A stretch of 64,000 nucleotides of DNA from Streptomyces sp. NBC_01439 (lineage in GTDB: Bacteria; Actinomycetota; Actinomycetes; Streptomycetales; Streptomycetaceae): contig NZ_CP109487.1 of NCBI RefSeq assembly GCF_036227605.1, positions 3,670,001 to 3,734,000 of the forward strand. Direction: 5' to 3'. The translations under genes were made by a program, and so were the position numbers. Below are positions 15,286 through 24,616 of this stretch, piece after piece. The notes below the pieces were generated by a model. That model was given only the letters and a program-made list of their open reading frames with translations. It searched no databases and was not told the DNA's origin. Each line of letters begins with the position of its first letter. The stretch's first letter is position 1.

Positions 15286-15801
15286 ATGACTCTCAGCACG
15301 CTCGACCTGGCCCTCGTCGAGGAGGCCACCAAGAAGTCCGGCCTGATCTGGGTGCGCGGCGACGGGGCCGATCGCGCCCTGTGGCACGCCTGGGTGGACG
15401 GCGCGGCCCATGTACTGGGCGACGGGCCGGGCGAGCAGCCGTTCCCGGGGCTGGCGGACGGCGCGAGTGCCGAGGTGACCGTACGGAGCAAGGACAAGGG
15501 CGGCCGACTGGTGGCCTGGACGGCTACGGTGCGGGAACTGGCGCCCCGCGGCGAGGAGTGGGCGGCGGCGGTCGCCGAGCTCAAGGGCAAGCGGCTGAAC
15601 GCGCCCGACTCCGAGGACATGACCGAGCGGTGGGCACGGCAGTGCCGGCTGCTGCGGCTGGAGCCGGAATCGGTCCGGTCGCAGCTCCCGGACGGCTCGC
15701 TCGTCGCGGTACCGCTGCCGTCCCCGGCGACCACCCGCCGGGCCGTCCCGGCGGGCCTGCCGAAGCTGCTGCTGAAGCGCAAGAAGGCCGCCCGGGGCTG
15801 A
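15286..15801 (+). CDS. Conserved hypothetical protein, 171 residues
   Basis: Soluble protein opening MTLSTLDLALVEEATKKSG and containing LIWVRGDGADRALWHAWVDGAAH. Its beta-rich first half resembles a flavin split barrel, but I cannot confirm that. It ends with a very basic LLLKRKKAARG tail. No ribosome site: TACTCT lies six bases before the ATG, pointing to a leaderless mRNA. It is convergent with the lipoprotein gene ending at 15905. Confidence 0.7.
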   Translation: MTLSTLDLALVEEATKKSGLIWVRGDGADRALWHAWVDGAAHVLGDGPGEQPFPGLADGASAEVTVRSKDKGGRLVAWTATVRELAPRGEEWAAAVAELKGKRLNAPDSEDMTERWARQCRLLRLEPESVRSQLPDGSLVAVPLPSPATTRRAVPAGLPKLLLKRKKAARG

Positions 15802-15904
15802 CCCCGTCGCAGGAGGTACGGGGACGGGTGCGTGCCGGGGCGCTCCCCCAAGGCGCCGGGTGCCGTTCCCGCGGCCGCCGCCGGATCCGCCGACCCGTGG
15901 AACG

Positions 15905-16696
15905 TTACGGCTTCGTCGGGTTCGCGCCCTGGCCGGAGCCCTTGGAGGGGGCCGGGGCGGGTGCGCCGCCCTGGTCCTTGGTCGTCGGCAGCTGGGACCC
16001 GTAGTCGACCGTCTGGTCCTGCGCGGGTGCCTCCAGCGGGAACGTCTTGCCCCACTCGGCGAGTTCCAGCCGCCCGGCGCCGCCCGCCCGCTCCATCATC
16101 AACGGGTACGGGGTGCCCTCCAGCGAGACCGACAGCTTGCCGCCCTTGCCCTCGTTCGCCGTGACCTGGACCGCGCGGGTGTGCCCGACCTTGGTGTACG
16201 AGCCCTTGGCGAGCTTGCCCTCCAGCCCGAGCAGCCCGTCCAGCAGCACGTCCATGTCGGTGAAGCCGCGGAACTGCTTGTACGAGGGGTCGCCCTCGGG
16301 CACCTTCACGAACTTGTCGCCGAGCTTGCCGGCCGAGTCGGACTGGCCCCAGAACGCCGCGCTCGCCTTCAGGTACAGCTGCTCGCCCACGCGCAGCAGC
16401 TGGAAGGTGTCCTCGTTGGACTTCACCTCGCCGGAGCCGCCGTCCGCCTTCAGCCGCATGTCGAGGGTGAAGGACTTGCCGCCGCTCACCAGCGTGCCGG
16501 ACAGGTGCACCGCGTCGGCCTCCGTCGCGGCCGCCTTCGCCTTCGCCTCGATCTTGTCGGCGGACAGTTTGCCGACGCCGTTCGTGCCCTCGTCGGGGTC
16601 CTCCCCGCAGCCCGTACCGGTGACGGCGAGGCCGGCGCACAGCACACCGATGAAGGCGGCCCGGCGCAGCCGCGCGGCAGGGAAGTAGGCGGTCAC
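15905..16696 (-). CDS. Lipoprotein, LppX/LprG-like size, unknown role
   Basis: About 263 residues. The signal peptide is AARLRRAAFIGVLCAGLAVTGTGC, with the Cys as lipidation site, and the mature protein has an alternating beta pattern (VHLSGTLVSGGKSFTLDMRL, QLYLKASAAFWG). This is reminiscent of the single-domain LppX/LprAFG lipid-carrier fold but not diagnostic. A Pro/Ala/Gly-rich tail follows. The GTG at 16696 has AGAGG nine bases upstream; ATG 16720 is eight codons longer without a site. It is divergent from the MgtE-like gene. Confidence 0.65.
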   Translation of the reverse strand: MTAYFPAARLRRAAFIGVLCAGLAVTGTGCGEDPDEGTNGVGKLSADKIEAKAKAAATEADAVHLSGTLVSGGKSFTLDMRLKADGGSGEVKSNEDTFQLLRVGEQLYLKASAAFWGQSDSAGKLGDKFVKVPEGDPSYKQFRGFTDMDVLLDGLLGLEGKLAKGSYTKVGHTRAVQVTANEGKGGKLSVSLEGTPYPLMMERAGGAGRLELAEWGKTFPLEAPAQDQTVDYGSQLPTTKDQGGAPAPAPSKGSGQGANPTKP

Positions 16697-16883
16697 GGGC
16701 GGGTGCCTCTCGTCGGTCATCTGCGAGCAGCAGGCAGCGTACCCGCCCGTACCTCGCGCCCCACGACCGCGCCCCGGTGTTCGCCCGCCCCCGGCCGGAC
16801 CGCCCCACCAGGACGCTTTCGGGCGGCACGGGCTAGCCTGAGGGGCGGCACGACTCTTGATCGACGCACTAGGAGGCGCTCGG

Positions 16884-18155
16884 ATGGCTGCAGGCGCCCC
16901 GCGGATCTTCGTCTCGCATCTGTCGGGTGTGCCCGTCTTCGATCCCAACGGCGACCAGGTCGGCCGGGTCCGCGACCTCGTGGCGATGCTCCGGGTCGGC
17001 GGGCGGCCGCCGCGGCTGCTGGGCCTGGTGGTCGAGGTCGTCAGCCGGCGGCGGATCTTCCTGCCGATGACCCGGGTCACCGGTGTGGAGTCCGGCCAGG
17101 TCATCACCACCGGTGTGATCAACATGCGGCGGTTCGAGCAGCGCCCGACCGAACGCCTGGTCCTGGGCGAGCTGCTGGACCGGCGGGTGACGCTGGTCGC
17201 GAGCGGCGAGGAGGTCACCGTCCTGGACGTGGCCATCCAGCAGCTGCCGGCCCGCCGGGACTGGGAGATCGACCGGATCTTCGTACGGAAGGGCAAGTCG
17301 GGGGCGCTGCGCCGGCGCGGCGAGGCCCTGACGGTGGAGTGGTCGGCGGTGACGGGCTTCTCGCTGGAGGAGCACGGGCAGGGCGCCGAGAACCTGGTCG
17401 CCACCTTCGAGCAGATGCGCCCGGCCGACGTGGCGAACGTGCTGCACCACCTGACGCCCAAGCGACGCGCCGAGGTGGCCAACGCCCTCGACGACGACCG
17501 GCTCGCGGACGTGCTGGAGGAGCTGCCCGAGGACGAGCAGGTGGAGATCCTCGGCAAGCTGAAGGAGGAGCGCGCCGCCGACGTCCTGGAGGCGATGGAT
17601 CCGGACGACGCGGCCGACCTGCTCTCGGAGCTGCCGGAGGACGACAAGGAGCGGCTGCTGACGCTGATGCAGCCGGACGACGCGGCCGACGTGCGCCGCC
17701 TGCTGTCCTACGAGGAGAACACCGCGGGCGGTCTGATGACCACCGAGCCGATCGTGCTGCGTCCGGACGCGACGGTCGCGGACGCGCTGGCCCGCGTACG
17801 GCAGGCGGACCTGTCGCCGGCACTGGCGGCGCAGGTGTACGTGTGCCGGCCGCCGGACGAGACGCCGACGGGCAAGTACCTGGGCACGGTGCACTTCCAG
17901 CGGCTGCTGCGGGACCCTCCGTTCACGCTGGTCAGCTCGATCGTGGACACGGACCTGCCGCCGCTGCGACCGAACGCCTCGCTGCCCGCGGTGACCACGC
18001 ACCTCGCCGCCTACAACATGGTGGCGGTGCCGGTGGTCGACGAGAGCGGCTCGCTGCTGGGCGCGGTGACCGTGGACGACGTGCTGGACCACCTGCTGCC
18101 AGACGACTGGCGGGAGACGGACTTCCATTCCGAGGAGGCCGTCGGTGGCCGCTGA
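16884..18155 (+). CDS. MgtE N-terminal/CBS-domain protein without the channel domain
   Basis: 423 residues: an N-terminal PRC-barrel-like part (FVSHLSGVPVFDPNGDQVGRV, and a second copy IDRIFVRKGKSG), the helical MgtE N-superhelix (ADVANVLHHLTPKRRAEV, LEELPEDEQVEIL, DPDDAADLL), then two CBS motifs (MTTEPIVLRPDATVADAL; VVDESGSLLGAVTVDDVLDHLL). There is no C-terminal transmembrane domain, so it is the cytosolic sensor half only. AGGAGG is nine bases upstream of ATG 16884. The stop overlaps the DUF1003 start by 11 bases, implying translational coupling. A Mg2+-dependent regulatory role is inferred. Confidence 0.9.
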   Translation: MAAGAPRIFVSHLSGVPVFDPNGDQVGRVRDLVAMLRVGGRPPRLLGLVVEVVSRRRIFLPMTRVTGVESGQVITTGVINMRRFEQRPTERLVLGELLDRRVTLVASGEEVTVLDVAIQQLPARRDWEIDRIFVRKGKSGALRRRGEALTVEWSAVTGFSLEEHGQGAENLVATFEQMRPADVANVLHHLTPKRRAEVANALDDDRLADVLEELPEDEQVEILGKLKEERAADVLEAMDPDDAADLLSELPEDDKERLLTLMQPDDAADVRRLLSYEENTAGGLMTTEPIVLRPDATVADALARVRQADLSPALAAQVYVCRPPDETPTGKYLGTVHFQRLLRDPPFTLVSSIVDTDLPPLRPNASLPAVTTHLAAYNMVAVPVVDESGSLLGAVTVDDVLDHLLPDDWRETDFHSEEAVGGR

Positions 18156-18837
18156 ACGAGGACGCTTCGAACGGGGGCGGGGCGAGCAGGCGCGCGAGCG
18201 GCGCCGCGAGCAGATCCGGGAGCGGCGCGAGCAGGCGCGGACGCAGGCGCGCGAGCACGGGCTGGCGGCGGACGCGACGGAACGTTCCGGCGAACGTTCG
18301 GGGAAGTCCTCGGGGACCGGGTCGAGCGCGCTGACGCGCTCGCGGGTGCGTCTGGACCTGCCGCGCGCGCCGCGCCGGTCGCTGCTGCCCGAGTACGACC
18401 CGGAGGCCTTCGGGCGGCTGTCGGAACGGGTGGCGCGGTTCCTGGGCACCGGCCGGTTCATCGTCTGGATGACCCTGGTCATCATCGTCTGGGTGCTGTG
18501 GAACATCTTCGCGCCGGACGACCTGCGGTTCGACCCGTACCCGTTCATCTTCCTGACGCTGATGCTGTCGCTCCAGGCCTCCTACGCGGCTCCGCTGATC
18601 CTGCTCGCGCAGAACCGGCAGGACGACCGCGACCGGGTCACCCACGAGCAGGACCGCAAGCAGAACGAGCGGTCCATCGCCGACACCGAGTACCTGACCC
18701 GGGAGATCGCCGCCCTGCGCATGGGCCTGGGCGAGGTCGCCACCCGCGACTGGATCAGGTCGGAGTTCCAGGACCTGATCAAGGAGATGGACGAGCGGCG
18801 TCTATTCCCCGCCGAACGTGATGAAGGCGACCGCTGA
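18145..18837 (+). CDS. DUF1003 membrane protein
   Basis: 230 residues. A very basic Arg/Glu coiled region (RERRREQIRERREQAR) is followed by two transmembrane helices, FIVWMTLVIIVWVLWNIF and PFIFLTLMLSLQASYAAPLILL. The DUF1003 signature QNRQDDRDRVTHEQDRKQNE and a C-terminal amphipathic helix complete it. Its GTG start lies inside the 3' end of the MgtE-like gene. The conserved pairing suggests that the soluble MgtE/CBS protein acts with this membrane protein; the function of DUF1003 is unknown. Confidence 0.9.
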   Translation: MAAERGRFERGRGEQARERRREQIRERREQARTQAREHGLAADATERSGERSGKSSGTGSSALTRSRVRLDLPRAPRRSLLPEYDPEAFGRLSERVARFLGTGRFIVWMTLVIIVWVLWNIFAPDDLRFDPYPFIFLTLMLSLQASYAAPLILLAQNRQDDRDRVTHEQDRKQNERSIADTEYLTREIAALRMGLGEVATRDWIRSEFQDLIKEMDERRLFPAERDEGDR

Positions 18838-18879
18838 CGGGCTTTCCTGCGGCCTGCTACCGAGCCGTACCATCGGGGC

Positions 18880-20040
18880 ATGGCTACCGACACAAGCTCC
18901 GCCGCCGTGCCTGAGCAGGACGCGATCCTGGACGCACTGGCGACGGTGAACGACCCCGAGATCCACCGGCCGATCACCGAGCTCGGCATGGTCAAATCGG
19001 TGGAGATCGGTGAGGGCGGCCAGGTCGCCGTCACGGTCTACCTCACGGTGTCGGGCTGTCCCATGCGCGAGACCATCACGAAGAACGTCACCGAGGCCGT
19101 CGAGAAAGTCGCGGGCGTCACCTCCGTCGCCGTCTCCCTCGACGTGATGAGCGACGAGCAGCGCAAGGACCTGGCGGCCACGCTGCGCGGCGGCACCGCC
19201 GAGCGCGAGGTGCCCTTCGCCAAGCCGGGCTCGCTGACCCGGGTGTACGCGGTCGCGTCCGGCAAGGGCGGTGTCGGCAAGTCCTCCGTCACGGTGAACC
19301 TGGCCGCGGCGATGGCGGCGGACGGCCTGAAGGTCGGCGTGGTCGACGCGGACATCTACGGCCACAGCGTGCCGCGCATGCTGGGCGTGGACGGCCGTCC
19401 GACCCAGGTCGAAAACATGATCATGCCGCCGTCGGCGAACGGCGTGAAGGTCATCTCCATCGGCATGTTCACCCCGGGCAACGCCCCGGTGGTGTGGCGC
19501 GGGCCCATGCTGCACCGCGCGCTCCAGCAGTTCCTGGCCGACGTGTTCTGGGGTGACCTGGACGTGCTGCTGCTGGACCTGCCGCCGGGTACGGGTGACA
19601 TCGCGATCTCCGTGGCCCAGCTGGTGCCGAACGCGGAGATCCTCGTCGTCACCACCCCCCAGCAGGCCGCGGCCGAGGTCGCCGAGCGGGCCGGCTCCAT
19701 CGCCGTGCAGACCCACCAGAAGATCGTCGGCGTGGTCGAGAACATGTCGGGCCTGCCGTGCCCGCACTGCGACGAGATGGTGGACGTCTTCGGCTCGGGC
19801 GGCGGCCAGAAGGTCGCCGACGGCCTGACCAAGACGGTCGGTGCGACGGTGCCGGTGCTGGGCTCGATCCCGATCGACGTCCGGCTGCGCGAGGGCGGCG
19901 ACGAGGGCAAGCCCGTCGTCCTGTCCGACCCGGACTCCCCGGCCGGCGCGGCCCTGCGCGCGATCGCGGGCAAGCTGGGCGGCCGTGCGCGCGGCCTGTC
20001 GGGCATGTCCCTGGGCATCACCCCGCGCAACAAGTTCTGA
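18880..20040 (+). CDS. mrp: Mrp/ApbC/NBP35 family Fe-S cluster carrier ATPase
   Basis: 386 residues. The N-terminal MIP18-like domain (DUF59; VNDPEIHRPITELGMV) is followed by a deviant-Walker ATPase: P-loop ASGKGGVGKSSV, VDADIYGHS, DLPPGTGD, and the cluster-binding pair CPHC in GLPCPHCDEM. It delivers 4Fe-4S clusters to apo-enzymes in the cytosol. TACCAT lies six bases before the ATG and no ribosome site is visible, so a leaderless transcript is likely. A 20-bp-stem terminator follows. Confidence 0.93.
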   Translation: MATDTSSAAVPEQDAILDALATVNDPEIHRPITELGMVKSVEIGEGGQVAVTVYLTVSGCPMRETITKNVTEAVEKVAGVTSVAVSLDVMSDEQRKDLAATLRGGTAEREVPFAKPGSLTRVYAVASGKGGVGKSSVTVNLAAAMAADGLKVGVVDADIYGHSVPRMLGVDGRPTQVENMIMPPSANGVKVISIGMFTPGNAPVVWRGPMLHRALQQFLADVFWGDLDVLLLDLPPGTGDIAISVAQLVPNAEILVVTTPQQAAAEVAERAGSIAVQTHQKIVGVVENMSGLPCPHCDEMVDVFGSGGGQKVADGLTKTVGATVPVLGSIPIDVRLREGGDEGKPVVLSDPDSPAGAALRAIAGKLGGRARGLSGMSLGITPRNKF

Positions 20041-20050
20041 TCGTCCGTAC

Positions 20051-20093
20051 CACGGGGAAGGGCGCCGCTCGCCGAGCGGCGCCCTTCCCCGTG
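20051..20093. terminator. Strong bidirectional terminator after mrp
   Basis: 20-bp perfect stem (CACGGGGAAGGGCGCCGCTC and its complement) with a GCC loop, between convergent mrp and the minus-strand hypothetical gene ending at 20115. Confidence 0.85.
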
Positions 20094-20114
20094 CCGTGAC
20101 CCGTCGCCCGCCGG

Positions 20115-20846
20115 CTACTGGTACGAGCCGAGGTCCGCGATCGCGGAGAAGCCGAGTCCGTACGCGCTCATCCCGCGGCCGTACGCACCCAGGTGGACGC
20201 CGCTCCCCGTGGAGCCGGCCAGCACCCACCCGAACTCCGACTCGCGGTAGTGGAACGGCGTCGGTTCCCCGTCCACCGGCAGCGACAGCGTGGACCAGTC
20301 CTCACCGGCCAGGTCGTCCGCCAGCTCCCACGCCGCCTCGGTCTGCTGGTCCAGCCAGTCGTCGCGCAGCGAGTGGTCCATCTGCCCGGGCCAGCTGTAC
20401 GCCAGCAGCCCGGAGCCGGCCAGCCAGGCCGCCGAGGCGACCGAGGTGGCCTCCAGGACGCCGGTGCCGTCGCCGGTGCGGCGCAGCGGGTTGCTCGCCA
20501 CGGTGATCACCACGGCGAAGCGCTCCTTCTCACCGGTGGCGAGCTCGCCCCGGGCGGAGGGCTCGTCGCCGTGACCGGTGGATCCATGCTCCACCGTGCC
20601 GTCGGTGGCCACGGCGACCTGCATGAGCCAGCGGGGGCCGATGAAGGCCCCGTCCAGCCCGTACCAGGGAAAGTCGGCCGCCAGGAAGCCCTCGGCCGTC
20701 CGGCGGGCCGCCGGTACGGGCGCGGCGGCCTCCTGTGGCTGTGTATCGCTGTGCGGGCCGGTATCCGGCTCCTGGGCGGGTGCGCCTGCGGCGGCGGGGG
20801 CCTCCGCGGTCTGCGCCCCTACCCGGCTGCTGCTCGTCGTCTCCAT
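20115..20846 (-). CDS. Conserved hypothetical protein, 243 residues
   Basis: Residues 1-55 are a low-complexity Ala/Pro/Glu region. The remainder is a soluble aromatic-rich domain (ADFPWYGLDGAFIGPRWLMQV, LLAYSWPGQMDHSLRDDWLDQQ, PFHYRESEFGWVLAG). I do not recognise a family. It has no signal peptide or membrane segment and ends with a Gly/Ala/Tyr-rich stretch. It lies 139 bases downstream of tatB on the same strand, so it may sit at the end of the sigE-tatB unit or be separate. Confidence 0.65.
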   Translation of the reverse strand: METTSSSRVGAQTAEAPAAAGAPAQEPDTGPHSDTQPQEAAAPVPAARRTAEGFLAADFPWYGLDGAFIGPRWLMQVAVATDGTVEHGSTGHGDEPSARGELATGEKERFAVVITVASNPLRRTGDGTGVLEATSVASAAWLAGSGLLAYSWPGQMDHSLRDDWLDQQTEAAWELADDLAGEDWSTLSLPVDGEPTPFHYRESEFGWVLAGSTGSGVHLGAYGRGMSAYGLGFSAIADLGSYQ

Positions 20847-20985
20847 CTGGGCGGCCTCTCGTTCCGTGGGGTCCGGAACGGCCCTCCCCCTCGCTGTGCT
20901 GGGGGGACCCCCTCCCTCGGGCGTCCTGCGATCCGGACAGATGGAGGATAGCCATCCGACCGCGGTTCGCCGGGAAGGCCGCGCG

Positions 20986-21441
20986 TCAGGTGGCGTCGGC
21001 GTCGAAGCGCGAGCGCTCGTCCGGGGCCGGGGCGGCGGGCTTCTTCAGCAGGTCCGGGCCGGTCACGGCGGGCGTGGCGGAGCCGGCGGGCGTGGCCGAG
21101 GAGGTCGGGGCGGCGCCCGCCTCCGAGCTCTTCACCGCGTCGGAGACGTCGCTGAGCTCCTTGCGGAGATCGAAGCTGGTGCGGATCTCCTTGAGGTCCT
21201 CGTTCTCCGTCAGCTGCTTGCGGATGAAGGTTTTCGGGTTCAGGTCCTCGAACTCGAAGTCCTTGAAGTCCGGGCCGAGTTCGGAGCGGATGTCCTGCTT
21301 GGCGCTGTCCGAGAACGCCCGGACCTTCCGGATGAAGCCCGTGACGTCCTGAATGACCTTGGGCAGCTTGTCCGGTCCGAAGACGAGGATGCCGAGCACC
21401 ACGATCGTGACGAGTTCGAGTGCGCCTATGTCGTTGAACAC
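20986..21441 (-). CDS. tatB: Sec-independent protein translocase TatB
   Basis: 151 residues. A single N-terminal membrane helix (LELVTIVVLGILVFGPDKLPK, with the FGPxxLP hinge), an amphipathic helix (VIQDVTGFIRKVRAFSD) and a long charged Pro/Ala tail are diagnostic of TatB. It forms the TatBC receptor for folded twin-arginine substrates. Start at GTG 21441, seven bases after GAGGAG; the longer frame to 21519 has no site. It is the fourth gene of the sigE-antisigma-htrA-tatB cluster, matching Rv1221-Rv1224. Confidence 0.93.
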   Translation of the reverse strand: MFNDIGALELVTIVVLGILVFGPDKLPKVIQDVTGFIRKVRAFSDSAKQDIRSELGPDFKDFEFEDLNPKTFIRKQLTENEDLKEIRTSFDLRKELSDVSDAVKSSEAGAAPTSSATPAGSATPAVTGPDLLKKPAAPAPDERSRFDADAT

Positions 21442-21559
21442 CTTGCCGCTCCTCGGCTCTCTATCACTTCGGGCCCCGACACACGGTACCCGTCGTTGTC
21501 CACGCACCCATACCTGCATGCCGCTTCCGCGGCGGTTTCACCCCGCCGTCACCTCGTGC

Positions 21560-22948
21560 TCATGAGCCGTTCGCCGACCCGAGGACCACTTTCAGTGTGC
21601 TTTCGCGGCCGCCGCGGAGCACGGTGAGGGTCAGCGGGTCGCCCGGGCGGTGGGCCCGGATCTTGATGATCAGCTCGTCGCCGCCGCGGACCCGCTGGCC
21701 GTCCACCTTGGTGATCACGTCCCCGGCCCGGATCCCGGCGCGCGCGCCCGGCCCGTCGGCGACGACGGACGGCTTGCCGTCCTCGCCCTTGTCCCCGACC
21801 CGGGCCCCGTCACCCGCGTAGTCCATGTCGAGGGTCACCCCGATGACCGGGTGCGTGGCACGGCCGGTGCGGATGAGCTCCTCGGCGACGCGCTTGCCCT
21901 GGTTGACGGGGATGGCGAAGCCGAGCCCGATGGAGCCGCCCTGCCGGGTGGGATCCTCCTTGTCGGCCCCGCGGATCGCGCTGTTGATGCCGACCACGTG
22001 GGCCTTCGCGTCAAGGAGCGGGCCGCCGGAGTTCCCCGGGTTGATGGGGGCGTCGGTCTGCAGTGCGTCGACGTAGCTGATGTCGCTGCCGTCGCCCTTG
22101 TCGCCGCCCGCGGTGACGGGCCGGCCGGTCGCGCTGATGATGCCGGCGGTGACGGTGTTCGACAGGTCGAAGGGCGCACCGATGGCCACCACCGGGTCGC
22201 CGACCTGCACGTTCTCGGAGTTCCCCAGGCTCAACGGATGGAGCCCGCGCACCCCGTTGACCTTGACCACGGCCAGGTCGTAGCCGGAGTCGCGGCCGAC
22301 CAGCTGGGCGGTGACGCTCTCGCCGGTGCTGAAGGTGACCGTTATCTCCTGGGAGTCGGCCACCACGTGGCTGTTGGTGAGGATGTGTCCCTGCTGGTCG
22401 AGCACGAAGCCGGTGCCCGTCCCGCTGCCCTTCGTACCCCGCACGTGCAGGGTCACCACGCCGGGCAGTGCGGTGGCCGCGATCCCGGCCACGCTCTCGG
22501 GGGCCCGGCCCCGGTCGGCGGCGCCGGCGGCCTGGGGGAGCTCCAGCCGGGTGCTGCTCTGCCGCTCGGCGAGCACGCCGAGATAGCCGCCCGTCCCGCC
22601 GGCGAGCAGGGCCGTTCCGAGGCTGAGGGCCACCACCTGCCACAGCCCGATCCCGCGCGGCGTCCGGCCCCGGTCCACGACCTGCAACGGCTCGGCCCCC
22701 CAGGGGTCGTACCGCACCGCGGGGACAGCAGCCGCCACGTCCGGGGCCGGGTCCGACACGCCCGGGGCGGGCACGTCTTGGGCGGACACGTCCCGGGCCG
22801 GCACGTCCTGGGCCGCGTCCTGTACGTGGCTCTCGCCCCCGGTGTCGGGCCGCGGGGCGGGAACCCCGTTGCCCCGACCGGCCTCGGCCGTCCCTTCGGG
22901 CCGGCTCCACCACTGTGGAGCCGGGTCGGTCTGCTGCCTGTCGGCCAT
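21560..22948 (-). CDS. htrA: HtrA-like membrane serine protease with PDZ domain
   Basis: 462 residues. A Pro/Ala-rich cytosolic N-terminus precedes one membrane helix (IGLWQVVALSLGTALLAGG) and an extracytoplasmic trypsin-like domain. The catalytic triad is His in ILTNSHVV, Asp in YDLAVVKV and Ser in NPGNSGGPL. A C-terminal PDZ domain (GPGARAGIRAGDVITKVDG) follows. It degrades or refolds misfolded exported proteins and, by context, belongs to the SigE envelope-stress response. ATG 22948 has GGGGAG upstream. It lies 54 bases downstream of the anti-sigma gene. Confidence 0.93.
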   Translation of the reverse strand: MADRQQTDPAPQWWSRPEGTAEAGRGNGVPAPRPDTGGESHVQDAAQDVPARDVSAQDVPAPGVSDPAPDVAAAVPAVRYDPWGAEPLQVVDRGRTPRGIGLWQVVALSLGTALLAGGTGGYLGVLAERQSSTRLELPQAAGAADRGRAPESVAGIAATALPGVVTLHVRGTKGSGTGTGFVLDQQGHILTNSHVVADSQEITVTFSTGESVTAQLVGRDSGYDLAVVKVNGVRGLHPLSLGNSENVQVGDPVVAIGAPFDLSNTVTAGIISATGRPVTAGGDKGDGSDISYVDALQTDAPINPGNSGGPLLDAKAHVVGINSAIRGADKEDPTRQGGSIGLGFAIPVNQGKRVAEELIRTGRATHPVIGVTLDMDYAGDGARVGDKGEDGKPSVVADGPGARAGIRAGDVITKVDGQRVRGGDELIIKIRAHRPGDPLTLTVLRGGRESTLKVVLGSANGS

Positions 22949-23002
22949 GGGCGCTCCCCGCGTACCTATGCGCTTGTGCCGCAGATTCAACCAGGTCCCG
23001 CG

Positions 23003-23686
23003 TCAGCGCAGCAGGGAGACCGGTCGTGCCGGGTACGGCGGGGAGGGCTGGAGCGGCGGCAGCGGGGTCGCCACGGCCGACAGGAGGGTCGGGACGGCCT
23101 CGGGCGTGGGCAGGCGGTCACGGGCCCCCGGATCGGCCACGGGCAGGGCGGGCCCGGGCCGGGAGGCCGGGGCCGGGGTATCACCCCGCAGGTTCGGGTC
23201 CACCTCCAACGGCAGGGCACCGCCGAGCGCGAGCGCGGCCAGCGAAACGGCCCCGGCGGCGACGAAGGCGAACCTGCGGCGCGGACGGCCCACCTCGTGG
23301 ATGTGGAAGCCCTCCTGGGGCCGCGGCCGGGCGGCGACCGGCAGCCCGTACGCGAACGTGTCGAAGGGGTCGGCCCCCGCGGGACCAGAGGGGTCGCCGG
23401 AACGGCCGGGACCGGCGGGGCCCACGGGCCCCGCCGGATCGTCGAGGCCGCCGCCCGGCAGCCCCTGCAGCCGTGCCAGCAGCCCCGCTGACAGCGGCGG
23501 CGGCGCGCTCTCCACGAACATGGTCTTCAGACGTCGCTGGGCATCGGCCTCGGCCTTGCACCGGGCACAGGTCGCCAGGTGGGCCAGGACCCGATCGCGC
23601 ACGTCATGTTTCAGCTCCCCGTCCACCAGGGCGGCTAGCCGGTCGCCCAGGTGCTGTTCGGCGGGTGACGGACTGACTTCGCTCAC
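23003..23686 (-). CDS. Zinc-finger (ZAS) anti-sigma factor, RseA-like
   Basis: 227 residues. The N-terminal anti-sigma domain has the H-x3-C-x2-C motif HLATCARC near residues 32-39, as in RsrA/RseA-type zinc anti-sigmas. A Pro/Gly-rich linker, a membrane helix ([19 protein letters not shown]) and a Pro-rich extracytoplasmic tail follow. The GTG start overlaps the sigma gene stop (GTGA), so it is translationally coupled to its presumed partner sigma factor. By family it holds the sigma factor inactive at the membrane until envelope stress. Confidence 0.88.
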   Translation of the reverse strand: MSEVSPSPAEQHLGDRLAALVDGELKHDVRDRVLAHLATCARCKAEADAQRRLKTMFVESAPPPLSAGLLARLQGLPGGGLDDPAGPVGPAGPGRSGDPSGPAGADPFDTFAYGLPVAARPRPQEGFHIHEVGRPRRRFAFVAAGAVSLAALALGGALPLEVDPNLRGDTPAPASRPGPALPVADPGARDRLPTPEAVPTLLSAVATPLPPLQPSPPYPARPVSLLR

Positions 23687-24462
23687 TCGGCTCCGCCCTC
23701 TCCCCCGGCGCCGGGGGCGCCCATCGCCACTCCCGCCAGTGCGCGCTGCTCGGCACGGGCCTGCGGGGACCGGTGCTTGAGTGCCTTGCGCAGGTGCGAA
23801 CGGCCCCGGTGGATCCGGCTGCGCACGGTGCCGAGCTTCACGCCGAGCGTCGCGGCGATCTCCTCGTACGACAGGCCCTCGATGTCGCACAGCACCACGG
23901 CCGCGCGAAACTCGGGGGCGAGGGTGTCCAGTGCCTGCTGCACGTCCGCGTCGAAGTGGGTGTCGTGCAGGACCTGCTGCGGGGACGGCTCACGGCTGGG
24001 CAGCCGGTCGGCGGCGTCGTCGCCGAGCGCGTCGAAGCGGATCCGCTGCTTGCGGCGCACCATGTCCAGGAACAGGTTGGTCGTGATGCGGTGCAGCCAG
24101 CCCTCGAAGGTGCCGGGGGTGTACGTGGACAGCGAGCGGAAGACCCGGACGAAGACTTCCTGCGTCAGGTCCTCGGCGTCGTGCTGGTTACCCGTCAGAC
24201 GGTAGGCAAGGCGGTAGACCCGCGCGCTGTGCGTGCTGACGATCTCCTCCCATGAAGGAGGGGTCCACGCCTGGGAGCCCGCATCGGCGGCAAAGGTCGC
24301 GGTGGTCGCGGCGTCGGCGGTGTGGAAGCGGTCAGCAATGTAGGTCACGGATTTCGGCTCACCCGCCGACCAGAAGAGGCGTCTCAGTACGCCTCCACGA
24401 TCCACAGGCGCAGCCGCACCTCCCCTATCGGCTCTGGTGGTGTCCAGTGGAGTCCCTACCAT
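23683..24462 (-). CDS. sigE: ECF RNA polymerase sigma factor (SigE of the mycobacterial type)
   Basis: 259 residues. An unstructured 80-residue N-terminus precedes region 2 ([28 protein letters not shown]) and region 4 ([31 protein letters not shown], with a helix-turn-helix [14 protein letters not shown]). It directs polymerase to envelope-stress promoters and is the counterpart of M. tuberculosis SigE (Rv1221), not of Streptomyces SigE that controls cell-wall genes. ATG 24462 follows AGAGGGGG; a GTG two codons earlier is possible. It leads the operon with the anti-sigma, htrA and tatB genes. Confidence 0.92.
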   Translation of the reverse strand: MVGTPLDTTRADRGGAAAPVDRGGVLRRLFWSAGEPKSVTYIADRFHTADAATTATFAADAGSQAWTPPSWEEIVSTHSARVYRLAYRLTGNQHDAEDLTQEVFVRVFRSLSTYTPGTFEGWLHRITTNLFLDMVRRKQRIRFDALGDDAADRLPSREPSPQQVLHDTHFDADVQQALDTLAPEFRAAVVLCDIEGLSYEEIAATLGVKLGTVRSRIHRGRSHLRKALKHRSPQARAEQRALAGVAMGAPGAGGEGGAE

Positions 24463-24590
24463 AGCCACCCCCTCTGTCAGCTCCGGATAAGTGTTTTTGC
24501 AGTATCTTTACGCGAGACTTAAGCGTGGGAGCGGCCCCGGCCGTCGATCTGCCCGGCACCGTCCCTTCTTATCCCGCCTCCACCCCTCAC

Positions 24591-24616
24591 AACGCCCGGT
24601 CCCATCTGCGGGTTCC
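24591..24616 (-). promoter_or_regulatory. Candidate ECF-type promoter upstream of sigE
   Basis: GGAAC (complement of 24612-24616), 17 bp, then CGTT (complement of 24591-24594), on the sigE strand about 130 bases before the start. GGAAC with a CGTT-like -10 is typical of ECF-recognised promoters and would allow autoregulation. The spacing is plausible, but such short motifs occur by chance. Confidence 0.3.
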
